Below, one piece after another: positions 44,761 to 54,834 of a stretch of 64,000 nt of DNA (position 1 is the first letter of the stretch; the number at the start of each line of letters is the position of its first letter). The stretch is from Stenocarpella maydis. Lineage: Eukaryota > Ascomycota > Sordariomycetes > Diaporthales > Diaporthaceae. The notes under the pieces are model-generated. The model had not been told where the DNA came from. It did not search any database and saw nothing but the letters and a program-made list of their open reading frames with translations. The stretch covers positions 103,332 to 167,331 of the forward strand of contig NQMI01000038.1 of assembly GCA_002270565.1 (NCBI GenBank), in the 5' to 3' direction. The position numbers were made by a program, and so were the translations under genes.

Positions 44761-47591
44761 TTAGCGAATTATGTCACCCTCCTTCTCGATTCCTTCCAGG
44801 TCCTCTAGGATGTCACTCCCACCCAACAGCCCCACGCCGCCGATGGTGGCCTTCTTGCCCCCTGACCATACTTCATGGAACTTGATACTCTCGTCGCTGC
44901 TTGCAACGACAATGCAACCTTCCATAAATGTCCGATTTCTTTTCTTCTCCCTATTTCTCCGCTCCCTCGCCTGCCCAGTAGCATCTCTGGCCGCCTTTCG
45001 GTCCGGCGGGCCCCGGGGGTATGGGACAGCATACAGTGCCCGATGCTCACCCTCCTAGGGTATCGCCGCGACCTGCTGGCACTCGGGCCACGAGAAGACG
45101 GCAATTCGGAACGGGTGCTCTGGCTGTGCGTAACCGAACGTGGCAGCGATTTCTCTCCGCGTGGTTGACTAGATCAGGCTGGTGACCTGCGCATGCACAG
45201 CAATGGTTGCGAGCGCAACTCCTGAAGTCGTGTGGAAGAAATGGATGCACTTATCGTGAGAGCCTCCACCAGTCGCGACGAGGCCATCGCGCCAGGGACA
45301 AAATGCAATGGCTTTCACGGCCGCAGAATGTTCCCAACGATGCTTCGCATGTCGCTCTTCGACATGGCGTGGATCCCCTGAAGTATCGGAGACTGGGTTG
45401 CGGAAATTCTCCGAGGCTGCGGGAACACTGTTTGGCAGTGATGGCGGATAGGACGGTTGGACACGCTCGGCTACAACGCGGTTCAGGTCCCAGAAGCGCG
45501 TGGTCGTGTTGGGGCGAAAGAAACCTGCAGAGAGCGAGGGTACGGGTGTGCTTGAGAGGCGGTCGTCAATAGAATCCATCGCAGTCAGGCGGCTGCCAGC
45601 GCTGCTGGCCGAAGAGTTTGGTATATGGCGATGGCTCGACGATGTATCTCGAGCCGTAGGCGATGAAGACGACCTTGACGATCCTCTACCGGGGGTCATG
45701 CTGTCCAGGAATCGTCGGAGGTTAAACCCGCGAGGTGGAATTGGCTCTCGAAATGCAGCAAAGAACCTACTCATGTTCTGTTCAGCGCCTCTCTCCTCCT
45801 GGAAAGCCGTGACTTTCTCAGTCTCGAATAGAAAGCACATGTTGTCATTTCCTCCGGTAGCAAAGAGATCACCACCGGGGGACCAGGAGAGCCCACATAT
45901 TTGCTGTGTGTGAGCTGAGATGTAGGCAAGACATTGGACACTCCCTCGCCAGTTGTGGCGGAAAGTCTCAAATGCGAGGGGCCATTCGACGGCATAGTAG
46001 AAGACGTTTCCGTGTTCATCACCGACAAGCAGGTCTTCATTGTCAATCAAAGGGCCAGGATTGTAAGGATTCACAGATGGGCGAGATGTGACTGCCGGCT
46101 TCTAACTCACACAAGCGACGGGCGCCTCTTCAACGTGTGGAGCGAAGCGGAACCGCGGGTACTGGCGGTCGTAAAGTGTAGGGGCATCCCATAGGGACAT
46201 GAGGTTCAACAGTCCATTCGACCGGCCGTACGCAAGAATACACTTCCTCCCTTGCCTGGAAGAAAAGTCGACCGAGGTAAGCCACGATGAATCAGTTGGC
46301 CCGTTGTCCTCCAGTGTCTGCACTCCATTGTCCTCTGACCAGCTGTATAGTCTCGTGCTCAGACCAACAGCTAAAGTTTGGCAGACAGGGGAGAAAGCCA
46401 AGATCGAACAGTAGTAATCATCCCTCAGGTTCGGTGCGTCGAGGACCTTGAATGGGGCCACTGGGAGTGTTCGCATTTCATGTCGTATTGTTGAGGGTAT
46501 GATATCCGCGTGGTCATCTTTGATAAGCTGGGCTCCTTCCCAGTGTGTTTTCCTTCTTAAGGCTGGCTCAGACTTGTTGTGCTGCTTCTCTAGTCGGATG
46601 GACGAGTTGTCGAAGCCGAGGATTCTCGATGACCAGTCGATATCGAAAGCAGATGCGAGGCGAGCCTCGTGCTTTTCAACGTCTTCTTGGGCCTTGGGCT
46701 TCGAAGGTGGGAACAGGGTATTGAACATTGGAGCGTTCGTGCCGCTTTGTACGAGACCACCACGGCCGTCATCGACAGCCCCATGGTTAGGAGCCACGCC
46801 TCCAACAGACCATACACTGTTGCTGACCTGTGACAACACTTGATTAGCTCTTGTTCCGTGACTGAGGCGGCAAGAAGAAACCAGCGCGTTTGTGGCGGTG
46901 TTAGGCAGCTCACCCTTCGTTCTGTTTGATCATGGGATCTCGGATCAAGTACAGTCCTGCTTTGCCCCGATCTTGCCGCTTTTCGAGACTCGGTTGGAGA
47001 AGGTGGCAGAGGTCGGCGCCTGAAACAAAAGGGATCAGGTGCATCTCTGTTATGACGGACAAGACGCTCAGAAGTGGTCAATTCTTCCAGTGTTCTTGTT
47101 GTGCGTAGCTTCTCAGATCCTGGTGTCTCGTGATCTCTCACAGGGACAAAGCGGTCGAGTGCCCTCAAAGAGCCGGATCTTGTCTCGATGACTGCTGTGT
47201 CGGAACCGTGGCGAGGATGACGAGCCTGACTCTCCGGGAGCATTGGATACGAATCCGTCCGCGATAGTCGTCTGCGTGATGCTCTTGGCAGTGTTGCGGA
47301 CCTCTCCCGGCTGGTACAAGGAGATGAAAAGATGAATTGGTCGGATTCATTATCAGCACTCTTAGCCTCCGATGTCTCGGAGCCAGTTCCGTCGTAAGAC
47401 TGCAAGCTGTCACTCCCAAGCCGCGAGGCACGAGACAGAGAAGTGCCGTTGGAGCGCCTCTTCGAGCACGACCTTATTGGGGATATTTCAAAGGACGCGT
47501 AACCAGAATCTGCAGAGCGGTCGGCCCCGGGTAAGCTATCATGATATTCCTTTGATATCCGGGACGCGACGGGGGTGGCAGGATCGTCCAT
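44761..47591 (-). CDS. AMA1: Meiosis-specific APC/C activator Ama1-like WD40 protein, with three in-frame UAG codons
   Basis: Cdc20/Cdh1-family coactivator that recruits substrates to the anaphase-promoting complex in meiosis. Exons 47591-46914 and 46827-44761 span 914 codons before TAA. The C-box D-R-F-V-P-V-R is at 146-152; the beta-propeller starts with V-L-D-A-P-N-L-R-D-D-Y-Y and contains W-S-P-G-G-D-L-F-A-T-G-G-N-D-N. The last residues are G-D-I-I-R, the Ile-Arg tail that docks on APC subunits. Codons 468, 779 and 817 are TAG, each at a family-conserved Trp (S-x-K-P, S-L-I-x-S-T, I-P-x-E-G). There is no other stop or frameshift over 914 codons. Unedited mRNA would give a 467-residue fragment with the C-box but without most of the propeller or the IR tail. 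A-to-I editing (UAG to UGG) in sexual tissue is the best explanation; a young pseudogene is the alternative. Confidence 0.85.
45055..45057 (-). other. AMA1: In-frame UAG at Trp position (AMA1 codon 817)
   Basis: Context ATA-CCC-TAG-GAG-GGT in V-A-A-I-P-x-E-G-E-H-R-A-L-Y. The downstream frame stays open to the natural TAA at 44763-44761 and ends in I-R. Confidence 0.8.
45169..45171 (-). other. AMA1: In-frame UAG at Trp position (AMA1 codon 779)
   Basis: Context CTG-ATC-TAG-TCA-ACC in V-T-S-L-I-x-S-T-T-R-R-E-I-A-A-T-F-G-Y. The corresponding Trp is the near-invariant L-x-W-S of the Cdc20/Cdh1 propeller. Confidence 0.85.
46102..46104 (-). other. AMA1: In-frame UAG at Trp position (AMA1 codon 468)
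   Basis: Context GTG-AGT-TAG-AAG-CCG inside V-A-C-V-S-x-K-P-A-V-T-S-R-P-S-V-N-P. Cdc20-family proteins have S-W-x-P here. The preceding TGT|GTGAGT looks like a splice donor, but no acceptor at a usable distance keeps the conserved P-S-V-N-P-Y-N-P-G and E-D-L-L-V-G-D-E blocks. Confidence 0.85.
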
Positions 47592-50067
47592 GCTGGCTGT
47601 GGGACAGCCGGCCTCACTGTACCCCAGGCTACTAGAGAGACCCAATAGTCAACTCTGATCGTGCCGAATAAAATTGATGAGAAAAAAAAATGCAAGGTCG
47701 AACAAGGTTGGTGGGCGTGCAGAGTGGTAGTGTTGAGGCAGGCCCCAGGGGGGCTGGGCCTTTAGACAGAGCGAGCGGATGGCTCAGAGTGAGGTTTCTA
47801 TCCAAGCTGGCCAGCCTGGCGGCGAGGACGAGGCCAAAAATGAAAGCGTGAGGAGAAACCAGCTGGGACATGGCCCACTCAGATCATCCGTTGGAAATCG
47901 TACGGCCGGGATGTGTGTGGTCGGCGGGGGCTCCGACGGCACTGTCGGGGACAAAATGGAGGTCGTAGGAAGAAGTCATCGTAGGGAAGCGGAGATATGT
48001 AGGTCGCAGCGGAGAACATACACGGAAGGACATAAGGTGCAGAGAAGAACCAATAAAGCAGTTACAGCTCAGAAGAGGAAAGGAAGACTCGTAAGAGGTG
48101 AAGAAACACAAGCCTGCTGTACGGCGACCTGGACCGAGGGCGAAGTGACAGCCAACAAGGCAGCAAGATGGGCCAGAAAGCTGTCAGCCCTACCTGGAGG
48201 CTCCTTCCTGACATGGGGAGGTCGTTTTTGACGTACGGGTGTTGACTCATCACCTGCCGAAATAGTCGCGGTTGTTGCAAAGACAGCCACACTACAAATG
48301 CACCTGCCAACCGACTGGATGGAGCCAACGGTGCGCCTGATAACCTACAACGTATACTTTACATGAACCAGTGGCTCCGGTAGCATGTGGTGCACTCGCT
48401 CAACTAGTACGCCGGGCGAAGGTGGGGAGAGCCCTATTGTATGGTGACCCGCAAGACAGACCGTACTATGATGGTACTTCCCTGCATTTTCGTGGTCATA
48501 CAGCATCTGACAACCAGTCCCTGGATGAGGGCTTCTCTTAACCAGAAGCACGGCCATTACCATGTGGTATACTTATTCCGGATTCATTCTGGATCACACT
48601 GCGCAGTCGCGGCGACTGTGCGCCAGCTCCGAAGGCCACCAGGGGTAAAACTTTCCGTAAACTTACAGCCTGGCTTCCAGCTCCTCAGCACCTGCCCATG
48701 CCCGAGGAGGAGACATTTGATTTAGGCCTGAGTGCCAGGTCTGCGTGTTATGAGCGTGATTATAGTTAGGTAGGTGAGTGTTGAAGAGATACACAAGTGC
48801 GCCCATCCGTTTCCGTGGGTGCAAATATCCAATTCTAAAAAATAAAAAAGGGCACAGTAGAGCAGTTGGAGGGAACAGAAGAAAACTTACATTACGGCTT
48901 CGTGACCACCATAGTTCGGGTGTAGGGTCCCGGTCTCGACTTCGATCTTCACGATGCTGCCATCGAACGCTCGCAGGGAAAATTGCATGGACTCGGCCGG
49001 CTCACCGGAATTGATCCTTGCATTTGTTTCATAGGAAAGACTCGGGTTGCTTACAGCTCCATGCAGGACGCTGATGGATTGGTTTGTCCACCGAAAAGAG
49101 GAGGAGAGGAAGAAATGGGACGCGAGAACTCTTCTGGACAGAGTTCTGGAGCAAATAGATGGTAGATCTTCTTCACTGACTATTTAGGGAGATTTGGTCC
49201 GGAACAATACCTGGGTACCTATGCTCGATATTAATCGACTCCTACCTATTCTACCTATTCTAACCAACTTCACGCGTAAAAACTTTTACTTATTTCTCGT
49301 AACTCGGTTGAACTCATTCATCACGGCCACCTCCTCGTCAACAATTTGATGTCGCTGTATGGAATGCACCAGTCGACTGATTTGTACCACATGATAGGGC
49401 ATCGAGGTCTGCGAGTTGTCTGCAGGTCAATTGTGGGCCAGCTTGGGAGAGCCGCTGGATGGTGACAATCAGTCAGGTTCGATGCTCGTTCCTGGCAATA
49501 AGCATATTATTTCTTAGGCTCTCTTTTCTTTCTGATCTACTTTTCAGTCTCTGAATTCCTTTTTTGGTCGTAATGAAACTGAATTTCACTGCAATGGATC
49601 TTCTCCTGGTGCCGATTTACTCGTCACAAGGTGTCTATCTTCGTCACTCCTGGTGGCGCTTGCAGTTGCGACGAGGCATGTACGTACAGTGCTGTACCGC
49701 TCTTATAATGTCGAAGAATTTGAATCCATAAAAAGAACCGTTCTTTATAGTTCTACCAATGTTTGGTAGCTATCTAAGACTCGAGGACTAGGGTGCGCAA
49801 ATGGCAAGTCCTAAGGGGCAAGATTGCTGAGTAAGTCAGTAACCAACCAATCGTGCCAGTTGGGACCGCCCCGCCCAATGATAACAGGGCCACCCCATTA
49901 AGTACCTGGGTCCCCTGAGCATACCACACTACTGCACCGCTGTACAGTACCAACGTCGAACGAGCCTCCGCAGGAAACTTCACCTTCCCCTTGAGCAACC
50001 CCCAACAGGCAACCGGTAAAAGACCTACCTACCGTGTTGTTCGGCCTGTCTCTTTGAGAAACTCGAA
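47592..50067. promoter_or_regulatory. Long divergent intergenic region AMA1 / BET4
   Basis: 2.5 kb between outward-reading starts. It holds the AMA1 and BET4 promoters. A possible small spliced gene on the minus strand is listed separately. Recurrent ACCT/TACCTA motifs lie near 49210-49260 and 50027-50033. I see no other gene. Confidence 0.45.
48663..48988 (-). CDS. Possible small two-exon gene or AMA1 upstream transcript exon
   Basis: On the minus strand, ATG at 48988 opens M-Q-F-S-L-R-A-F-D-G-S-I-V-K-I-E-V-E, with a consensus donor (AT|GTAAGT at 48890) and a strong pyrimidine tract with TAG acceptor (48835), an ideal 56-nt intron. Joining gives an 89-residue frame to TAA at 48665-48663. 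The same frame is open for about 65 codons upstream of the ATG. I recognise no family; the second exon looks unconserved. It might be a short gene, or spliced leader sequence of AMA1 itself. Confidence 0.25.
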
Positions 50068-51473
50068 ATGGCCAGTGTATGATAACCCCCCACCGACACA
50101 AACCCGAGCACAACCGCGAGAAGTTGACTGATGGGAGAGGCAACCAGCATGGTGTAACCCGAACCAACCGGTCCCGCACTGAAGAGCAGAAGAAACAAGA
50201 ACTCGAAAAGATCGCAAAGTACCGCGACCTCGAAGGCCAGGTGCAGTCGCAGGCCGCCAATGCCACCTTCACGGCCGAACTGCTCAAGCTCACCGCCAGG
50301 TTGCTCCGCCTCAACCCGGAGCACTACACGATATGGAACGTCCGCCGCAGATGTTTGCTAACCTGTGGGTTATCATGCAAACCGTCGGCTGGGTCCTCGC
50401 CCTCGAGGGAGTCGCAGAGTTCTTCTCGGACCGCCACTACCACAACATGTTCCGCCGAATCATCCTCCTCTTTGTCGACAACGACCCCGCCAAACCCCGC
50501 GTTCCGGACAACTGGGAAGAGTGGTACTACAGCTGACGGCACTGCCCTGGCAGGTAGTGCCGGCGACGAGGGCGATGCACGGGACGACAGAGCGCGCGAG
50601 GAAGCGCGGGAGAAGGACCTCGAATCGCTCAGGTCCGAGCTGGGCTTCACTGTCCCGCTGCTGATGGAGTTCCCCAAGTGCTACTGGATCTGGAACTACA
50701 GGTCGTGGTTGCTGCTGCGGGCTATCGAGCGGCTGGACCCTGTTGTTGCGAGGCGCATATGGGAGGAGGAGCTGGGCTTGGACACAAAGATGCTGAGCAA
50801 GGATCGCCGGAATTTCCACGCGTGGGGCTATCGAAGAAAGGTCGTCAGCCATCTCGAGAGCGCTGCACTCAACGGCAAGAGCATGGTCGAGTCCGAGTTC
50901 GAATTCACAACCAAGATGATCCGTGCCGACTTATCGAATTTCTCTGCGTGGCACAACCGCAGCAAGCTGATCCCAAGGCTCCTGGATGAGCGACAAGCCG
51001 ATGAGAGCGCGAGGAAGAAATTCTTTGACGATGGTACTGTAGACCCCGTGTCCATTCGATGTTGCGCCGCGGCTGACCCGGTCCCAGAACTCGCTTTGAT
51101 CAAGGAGGGCTTGAATGTTGGCCCCGAAGACCAGTCACTGTGGTATTACCACCAATTTTTGATGCTGGATTTGATCGAACACGGTTCTCGACCGACCATC
51201 ACGGCGGGATTTACCCTTGAAGAAAGAGTAAACTATATCGCGGCTGATATAGTGGACATCAAGGACCTCCTCGAGGACTATGATGACTTTAAACTGATTT
51301 ATGAGGCACTGATTGAGTGCACTCTGGCATTGTCGACTTTAGAGAAGCGCAGGCCATCTGAGAGTGAAGTGCTGGACGTGGAGACCTGGCTCTCCAAGCT
51401 GCAAGAGTTGGACCCCAAGAGAAGAGGTTGCTGGGATGACATGAGGAGGCAATTAGGTCTCAGTACCGAATGA
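50068..51473 (+). CDS. BET4: Geranylgeranyltransferase type II (Rab GGTase) alpha subunit
   Basis: With the Bet2 beta subunit and the escort protein, it attaches geranylgeranyl groups to Rab GTPases in membrane traffic. Exons 50068-50076, 50148-51033 and 51088-51473 give 426 aa. The first exon is nine nucleotides (M-A-S) and joins to H-G-V-T-R-T-N-R-S-R-T-E-E-Q-K, the usual fungal start. Prenyltransferase-alpha repeats are visible: P-K-C-Y-W-I-W-N-Y-R-S-W, R-N-F-H-A-W-G-Y-R-R, L-S-N-F-S-A-W-H-N-R-S and D-Q-S-L-W-Y-Y-H-Q-F. A Ser/Thr-rich insertion (about 70-140) follows the first repeat. The second intron must be removed (F-D-D|E-L-A-L) although the frame is open through it. A caller using open frames alone would extend the start to 50079 and keep 18 extra codons. 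Confidence 0.93.
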
Positions 51474-52417
51474 AGACGCAAGAAGAATGAAGGCAGAATT
51501 CACCCAAGACATGTGGTCTGCCCGGAACGCATCCGATTCACTGATGTCGCGCAGCCATCCGTGAAGAAGCCTCGAGCGTGATCGCACACACACACACACC
51601 CAAATGGAATGACCCGTTATCAACCCAGATGCGGGATGTGGCAATTGCCTCGGGTCGGGGGTGTCCTTTCTGCTGGGTAACGACTCAGGGCCAGCTGCTG
51701 TTGTTCTATGACGGCGGTCCCGCAGCGAGTCAAACCTTGCTTTTAAACGCCCCTCACGACTCGTAAGACTTCAGAGGGCATCTACAATGGTTGAAGCCGT
51801 CACAGAAGCACAGCGGGGCTGTTTGCCCACCCCTCTCGGGTTACTATGTACCTTCAAGAGCAGGCAAGCGGTGGGCCTAGGTGATAAATGATGCACCCCG
51901 CTCCGTCGTACGCGTGTCAATGGGATCGCAATCTTCCGCCAGCCTCGAAAGCGCCACAGAAGCGCGGCTTCCTGATGCGTACCTGCCTGGACAGGTTTCT
52001 CGCAGCTGGCCGACGTCGGCTCCCTCGTCATGTTGATCTGTCAAAAGTGAACCCTTGGCCACCGTGATTGCTATACGACCTTTTTGTGCAAGAAAGCACA
52101 AAGAAAAAAGGACACAGCCATTGTGCTGCCTTTGGGCCATTGTGTCTTCCCGCAACGCATAGCTCCATACAACCCTCGCAACACCGTGATTCACCAAGCC
52201 CGGAGTTCAATGTCACATATGCACAACCTCCAGCGAGAAAGTCATACCTCGTGTGATTTCTGCTGTGCTCTTTGCAGCCTATTCCTCCTTTAAGATCGGA
52301 ACTCGGCAACTTTTGTCGAGCACATCTCCCCATAACCACAGCTGATCAAGCAGAAAACATTCTCACCTAACAAAGAGACACTTTTAGCAACTCGGCTTTA
52401 TTCGTTGCATTCCAGAA
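51474..52417. other. Intergenic region
   Basis: 944 nt between two plus-strand genes, with a CA repeat at about 51583-51600. No gene is recognised. Confidence 0.5.
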
Positions 52418-52900
52418 ATGTGTGTCTTCATCTACACAATGAGCCGCTGCCAGCACGAGCAGTTCCAGAATGTAAGCCCATGCCCCACGGCACGAGAGAT
52501 GGGCGGGCCAGACGACAACGCCATGGCCGCCTCGGCTGCCGCCGTAACGCACCGCGGCGACCAGACCGTCGACAGGGCCGTGTTCCTCTTCGACACGAGC
52601 ACGAGCAGGCACGACACACCAGAGTACTACCGCGCCGCCTTCCCCTGCCGCAAGCTCAAGGCCATCAGGCCTGTGCCGACGCTCTGCAAGTGGTGTGAGA
52701 GACGGGCTGGGCAGGCCGCGAGGCTTGGGCCGACGCCCGTGCCGGGGAGCAGCAGCGGCGACAGTGCGGGCTCGCCCGGGTCTCCTGTCGGGCTGGCTGC
52801 CGGTGGCGGCTCGCTCTCCGACCTTGCAAACGAATCAGGTATGTCCGTGTCGGACGGGAAGAATCCTGCGGGCGGGAGGACGAGGCGGTGGTGGAGTTAG
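52418..52900 (+). CDS. Small Cys-rich hypothetical protein
   Basis: 160 aa, intronless. The N-terminus reads M-C-V-F-I-Y-T-M-S-R-C-Q-H-E-Q-F-Q-N-V-S-P-C-P, and a later F-P-C-R-K-L-K-A-I-R-P-V-P-T-L-C-K-W-C-E-R-R gives a Cys/His set that could bind zinc. Such short proteins starting M-C-x-F/V with a terminal CxxC are common and uncharacterised in Sordariomycetes. The C-terminal 60 residues are Gly/Ser-rich. No signal peptide or membrane segment. Function unknown. It is bounded by long intergenic stretches on both sides. Confidence 0.6.
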   Translation: MCVFIYTMSRCQHEQFQNVSPCPTAREMGGPDDNAMAASAAAVTHRGDQTVDRAVFLFDTSTSRHDTPEYYRAAFPCRKLKAIRPVPTLCKWCERRAGQAARLGPTPVPGSSSGDSAGSPGSPVGLAAGGGSLSDLANESGMSVSDGKNPAGGRTRRWWS

Positions 52901-54834
52901 AGACGGGGCTTGCTGACTGCTTTGCGATTATGGCTACAGGCGCGTCAACACCAAGGTCATTTTGGAAACTCGCACACCCGGTTGAGCTCGCATGACGCGG
53001 CAAAAGGTTGGCTGTTGACCCCGTGGACTTGATCCCGACAATGGTGGAGAGGCGCAGTCAGTGGGTGGGACCTCTGACTAGGAGACGACTGAGTACAGGA
53101 GCAGAGACGGATTGGCGCGTCGACGGTGGTTGGAAGTTTACTTTGCGGTACAGTAAGGACAGGAATGTCAAATTGGTAAGCGATGGCGTCGGGGTGGCTT
53201 TAGTAGGCTCAGGGTATATGTCCCATACAACTATTTGATCTTGATATCGAGGATCAGCACATATCCTCCAAACTAGGTTGCTAATACCAACCATATCACA
53301 AAAAGCACTAATGCAAGACGGCGAGAACTCTACGCAGGGAAGACGAATGCATCTGTGGCTTCGTGCCGGTAACAGGAATAACACCATAATCTGATAGGTT
53401 TGCATCACATGGGAACGAGACGGGGAGGCCATGGGGCCCTTCCCAACCACCGGCAGGTGTCACATCCACGTCGATGCAACTCTAGACAACCCTCTGTCCC
53501 GCGAAATGTGGGTGTGGTGACGGTCCCTAGTGAATACACTTCAGCCCCATGTCTATTAAGAAGCCCACTTTGGCTCTGATTTTGTGGTTGTGAGTTATGC
53601 AGAAATTCAATCTGATATTGAGCTTCACATGACGACAAGCCGAATCCCCAGATGCATAATAAATATAGAAAACATAATATATTCCTCACAGTACTGAAGC
53701 CAGGGAGGGAGCTCCGCATACGTACTCCGTACTGCACGACTACCTACAAGGGCATAGGGGTCCGATCGACTTCTGCAAGGACCAGTCAAGCTCGGGAATC
53801 CCTGAGGTGGTTTTGCTTCTCTAGTGTACTGTGTACACTAGTGTAGAGAGGCTGTTGCAGGGGGAAACGGGCGATCCAGTGACCATCCGACTCGGGCGGG
53901 TGTGACTGCTAGTTGTGCGCCAACAACCTCTGGAACTGAGGCTACCAAGGTAGACTACCTGATGATCTTCCTTATTCCAAGCGCTCCAGCCTACCGGCAC
54001 CGCGCAGCTGGCAAGGATTACGAACAAGGCAGAAGGACCAGCTCTTCAAGCATGGGGCTGATTGGGCTGGCTGAGGTGTTGTTGGTTCTGCAAGACACGG
54101 GGGACCTCATCCCATGCGAGATTAGTATACCTTCCTGCCTGTGTTGTGGCCGGGCCTGCTATGCCTCAAAAGGTATGTCGCCGAAGAAGGGGAGAGGGCA
54201 CGCACAAGGCCCAACACGGCAGCAAGACAGACGGAGTGAAGATGCACCTGTAGCCTCACTTCACCTGAAGCTTTGCCTTGCTCCGAACATGAAATGCCCC
54301 AGAGCCCCAGAGGCTCCATCTGCGGTGCAGCTTCCCCACGCGGCGGGCTAGCGAGGCACGGTGGAATAGGTGGGAGGGCAGGAGGGATGAGTGGACCGCG
54401 TGACGCTGACGCTGACGAGGGTACACCTGCTGCACCTGCACCTGCACCTGCAGCCGTAGTGTCGTAATAGTACGGAGTACACTAGAATGATGGAAAGATC
54501 CACCCCGTCGACCAGCATCCCGAGCGATGGATCCCTAATACATCTGCAATAACCAATTGGGGGGGGGGTTTGATCCTCGTTCGCTTGCAACGCCGTACCG
54601 TAATACACTCACCACTCACCACTCGCTACTTTGCTCTCTCTCTTGATTGTTGCACCGTCCATTGCGCTAAGAATTGACTTCTTGTGAAAGCTCTTCATCA
54701 ATAGTCCTCTCGCCGAGATATGCACCCGTGACATCTCTCTCATAAACAGCGAGCCGATATCTCCGGATATACACCCATTTCTCTCCTTGCAGCAGACTTA
54801 GCCACATGTTCACCACACCCGCACTCATTCCGTG
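52901..54834. promoter_or_regulatory. Intergenic region upstream of the WDR48/Duf1 gene
   Basis: 1.9 kb without a convincing gene. It contains a perfect inverted repeat at 53821-53841 and two TACGGAGTAC-type motifs (near 53722 and 54472). A 103-codon minus-strand frame ending at 53405 begins with a hydrophobic stretch but has no family match that I can see. A run of G lies near 54560. Confidence 0.45.
53821..53841. other. Perfect 9-bp inverted repeat, 3-nt loop
   Basis: CTAGTGTAC - TGT - GTACACTAG. It lies in the centre of the long intergenic region and could be a protein-binding palindrome or cruciform. No other evidence. Confidence 0.5.

Noticed and set aside
44761..47591. RIP as the cause of the AMA1 stops
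   Set aside because: The three changes fit CpA-to-TpA on the plus strand, but no Gln codon on the coding strand is hit, no other damage is seen, and the gene does not look duplicated in the window.
47779..48231. 150-codon plus-strand frame upstream of AMA1
   Set aside because: Antisense to the expected AMA1 leader, no recognisable family, and shadow frames of similar size on the other strand.
50079..50147. BET4 start at 50079 in a continuous frame
   Set aside because: The family begins M-A-S-H-G; the ATG at 50068 with a 71-nt intron reproduces this, while the continuous frame adds an unconserved 23-residue start.
51034..51087. 18 extra in-frame codons in BET4
   Set aside because: GT-AG borders, CTGAC branch-like site and family continuity F-D-D-E-L show that it is an intron.
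53405..53716. Possible small secreted protein on the minus strand (about 103 codons)
   Set aside because: Only a hydrophobic start supports it; no leader context, no Cys pattern of effectors, and repetitive surroundings.
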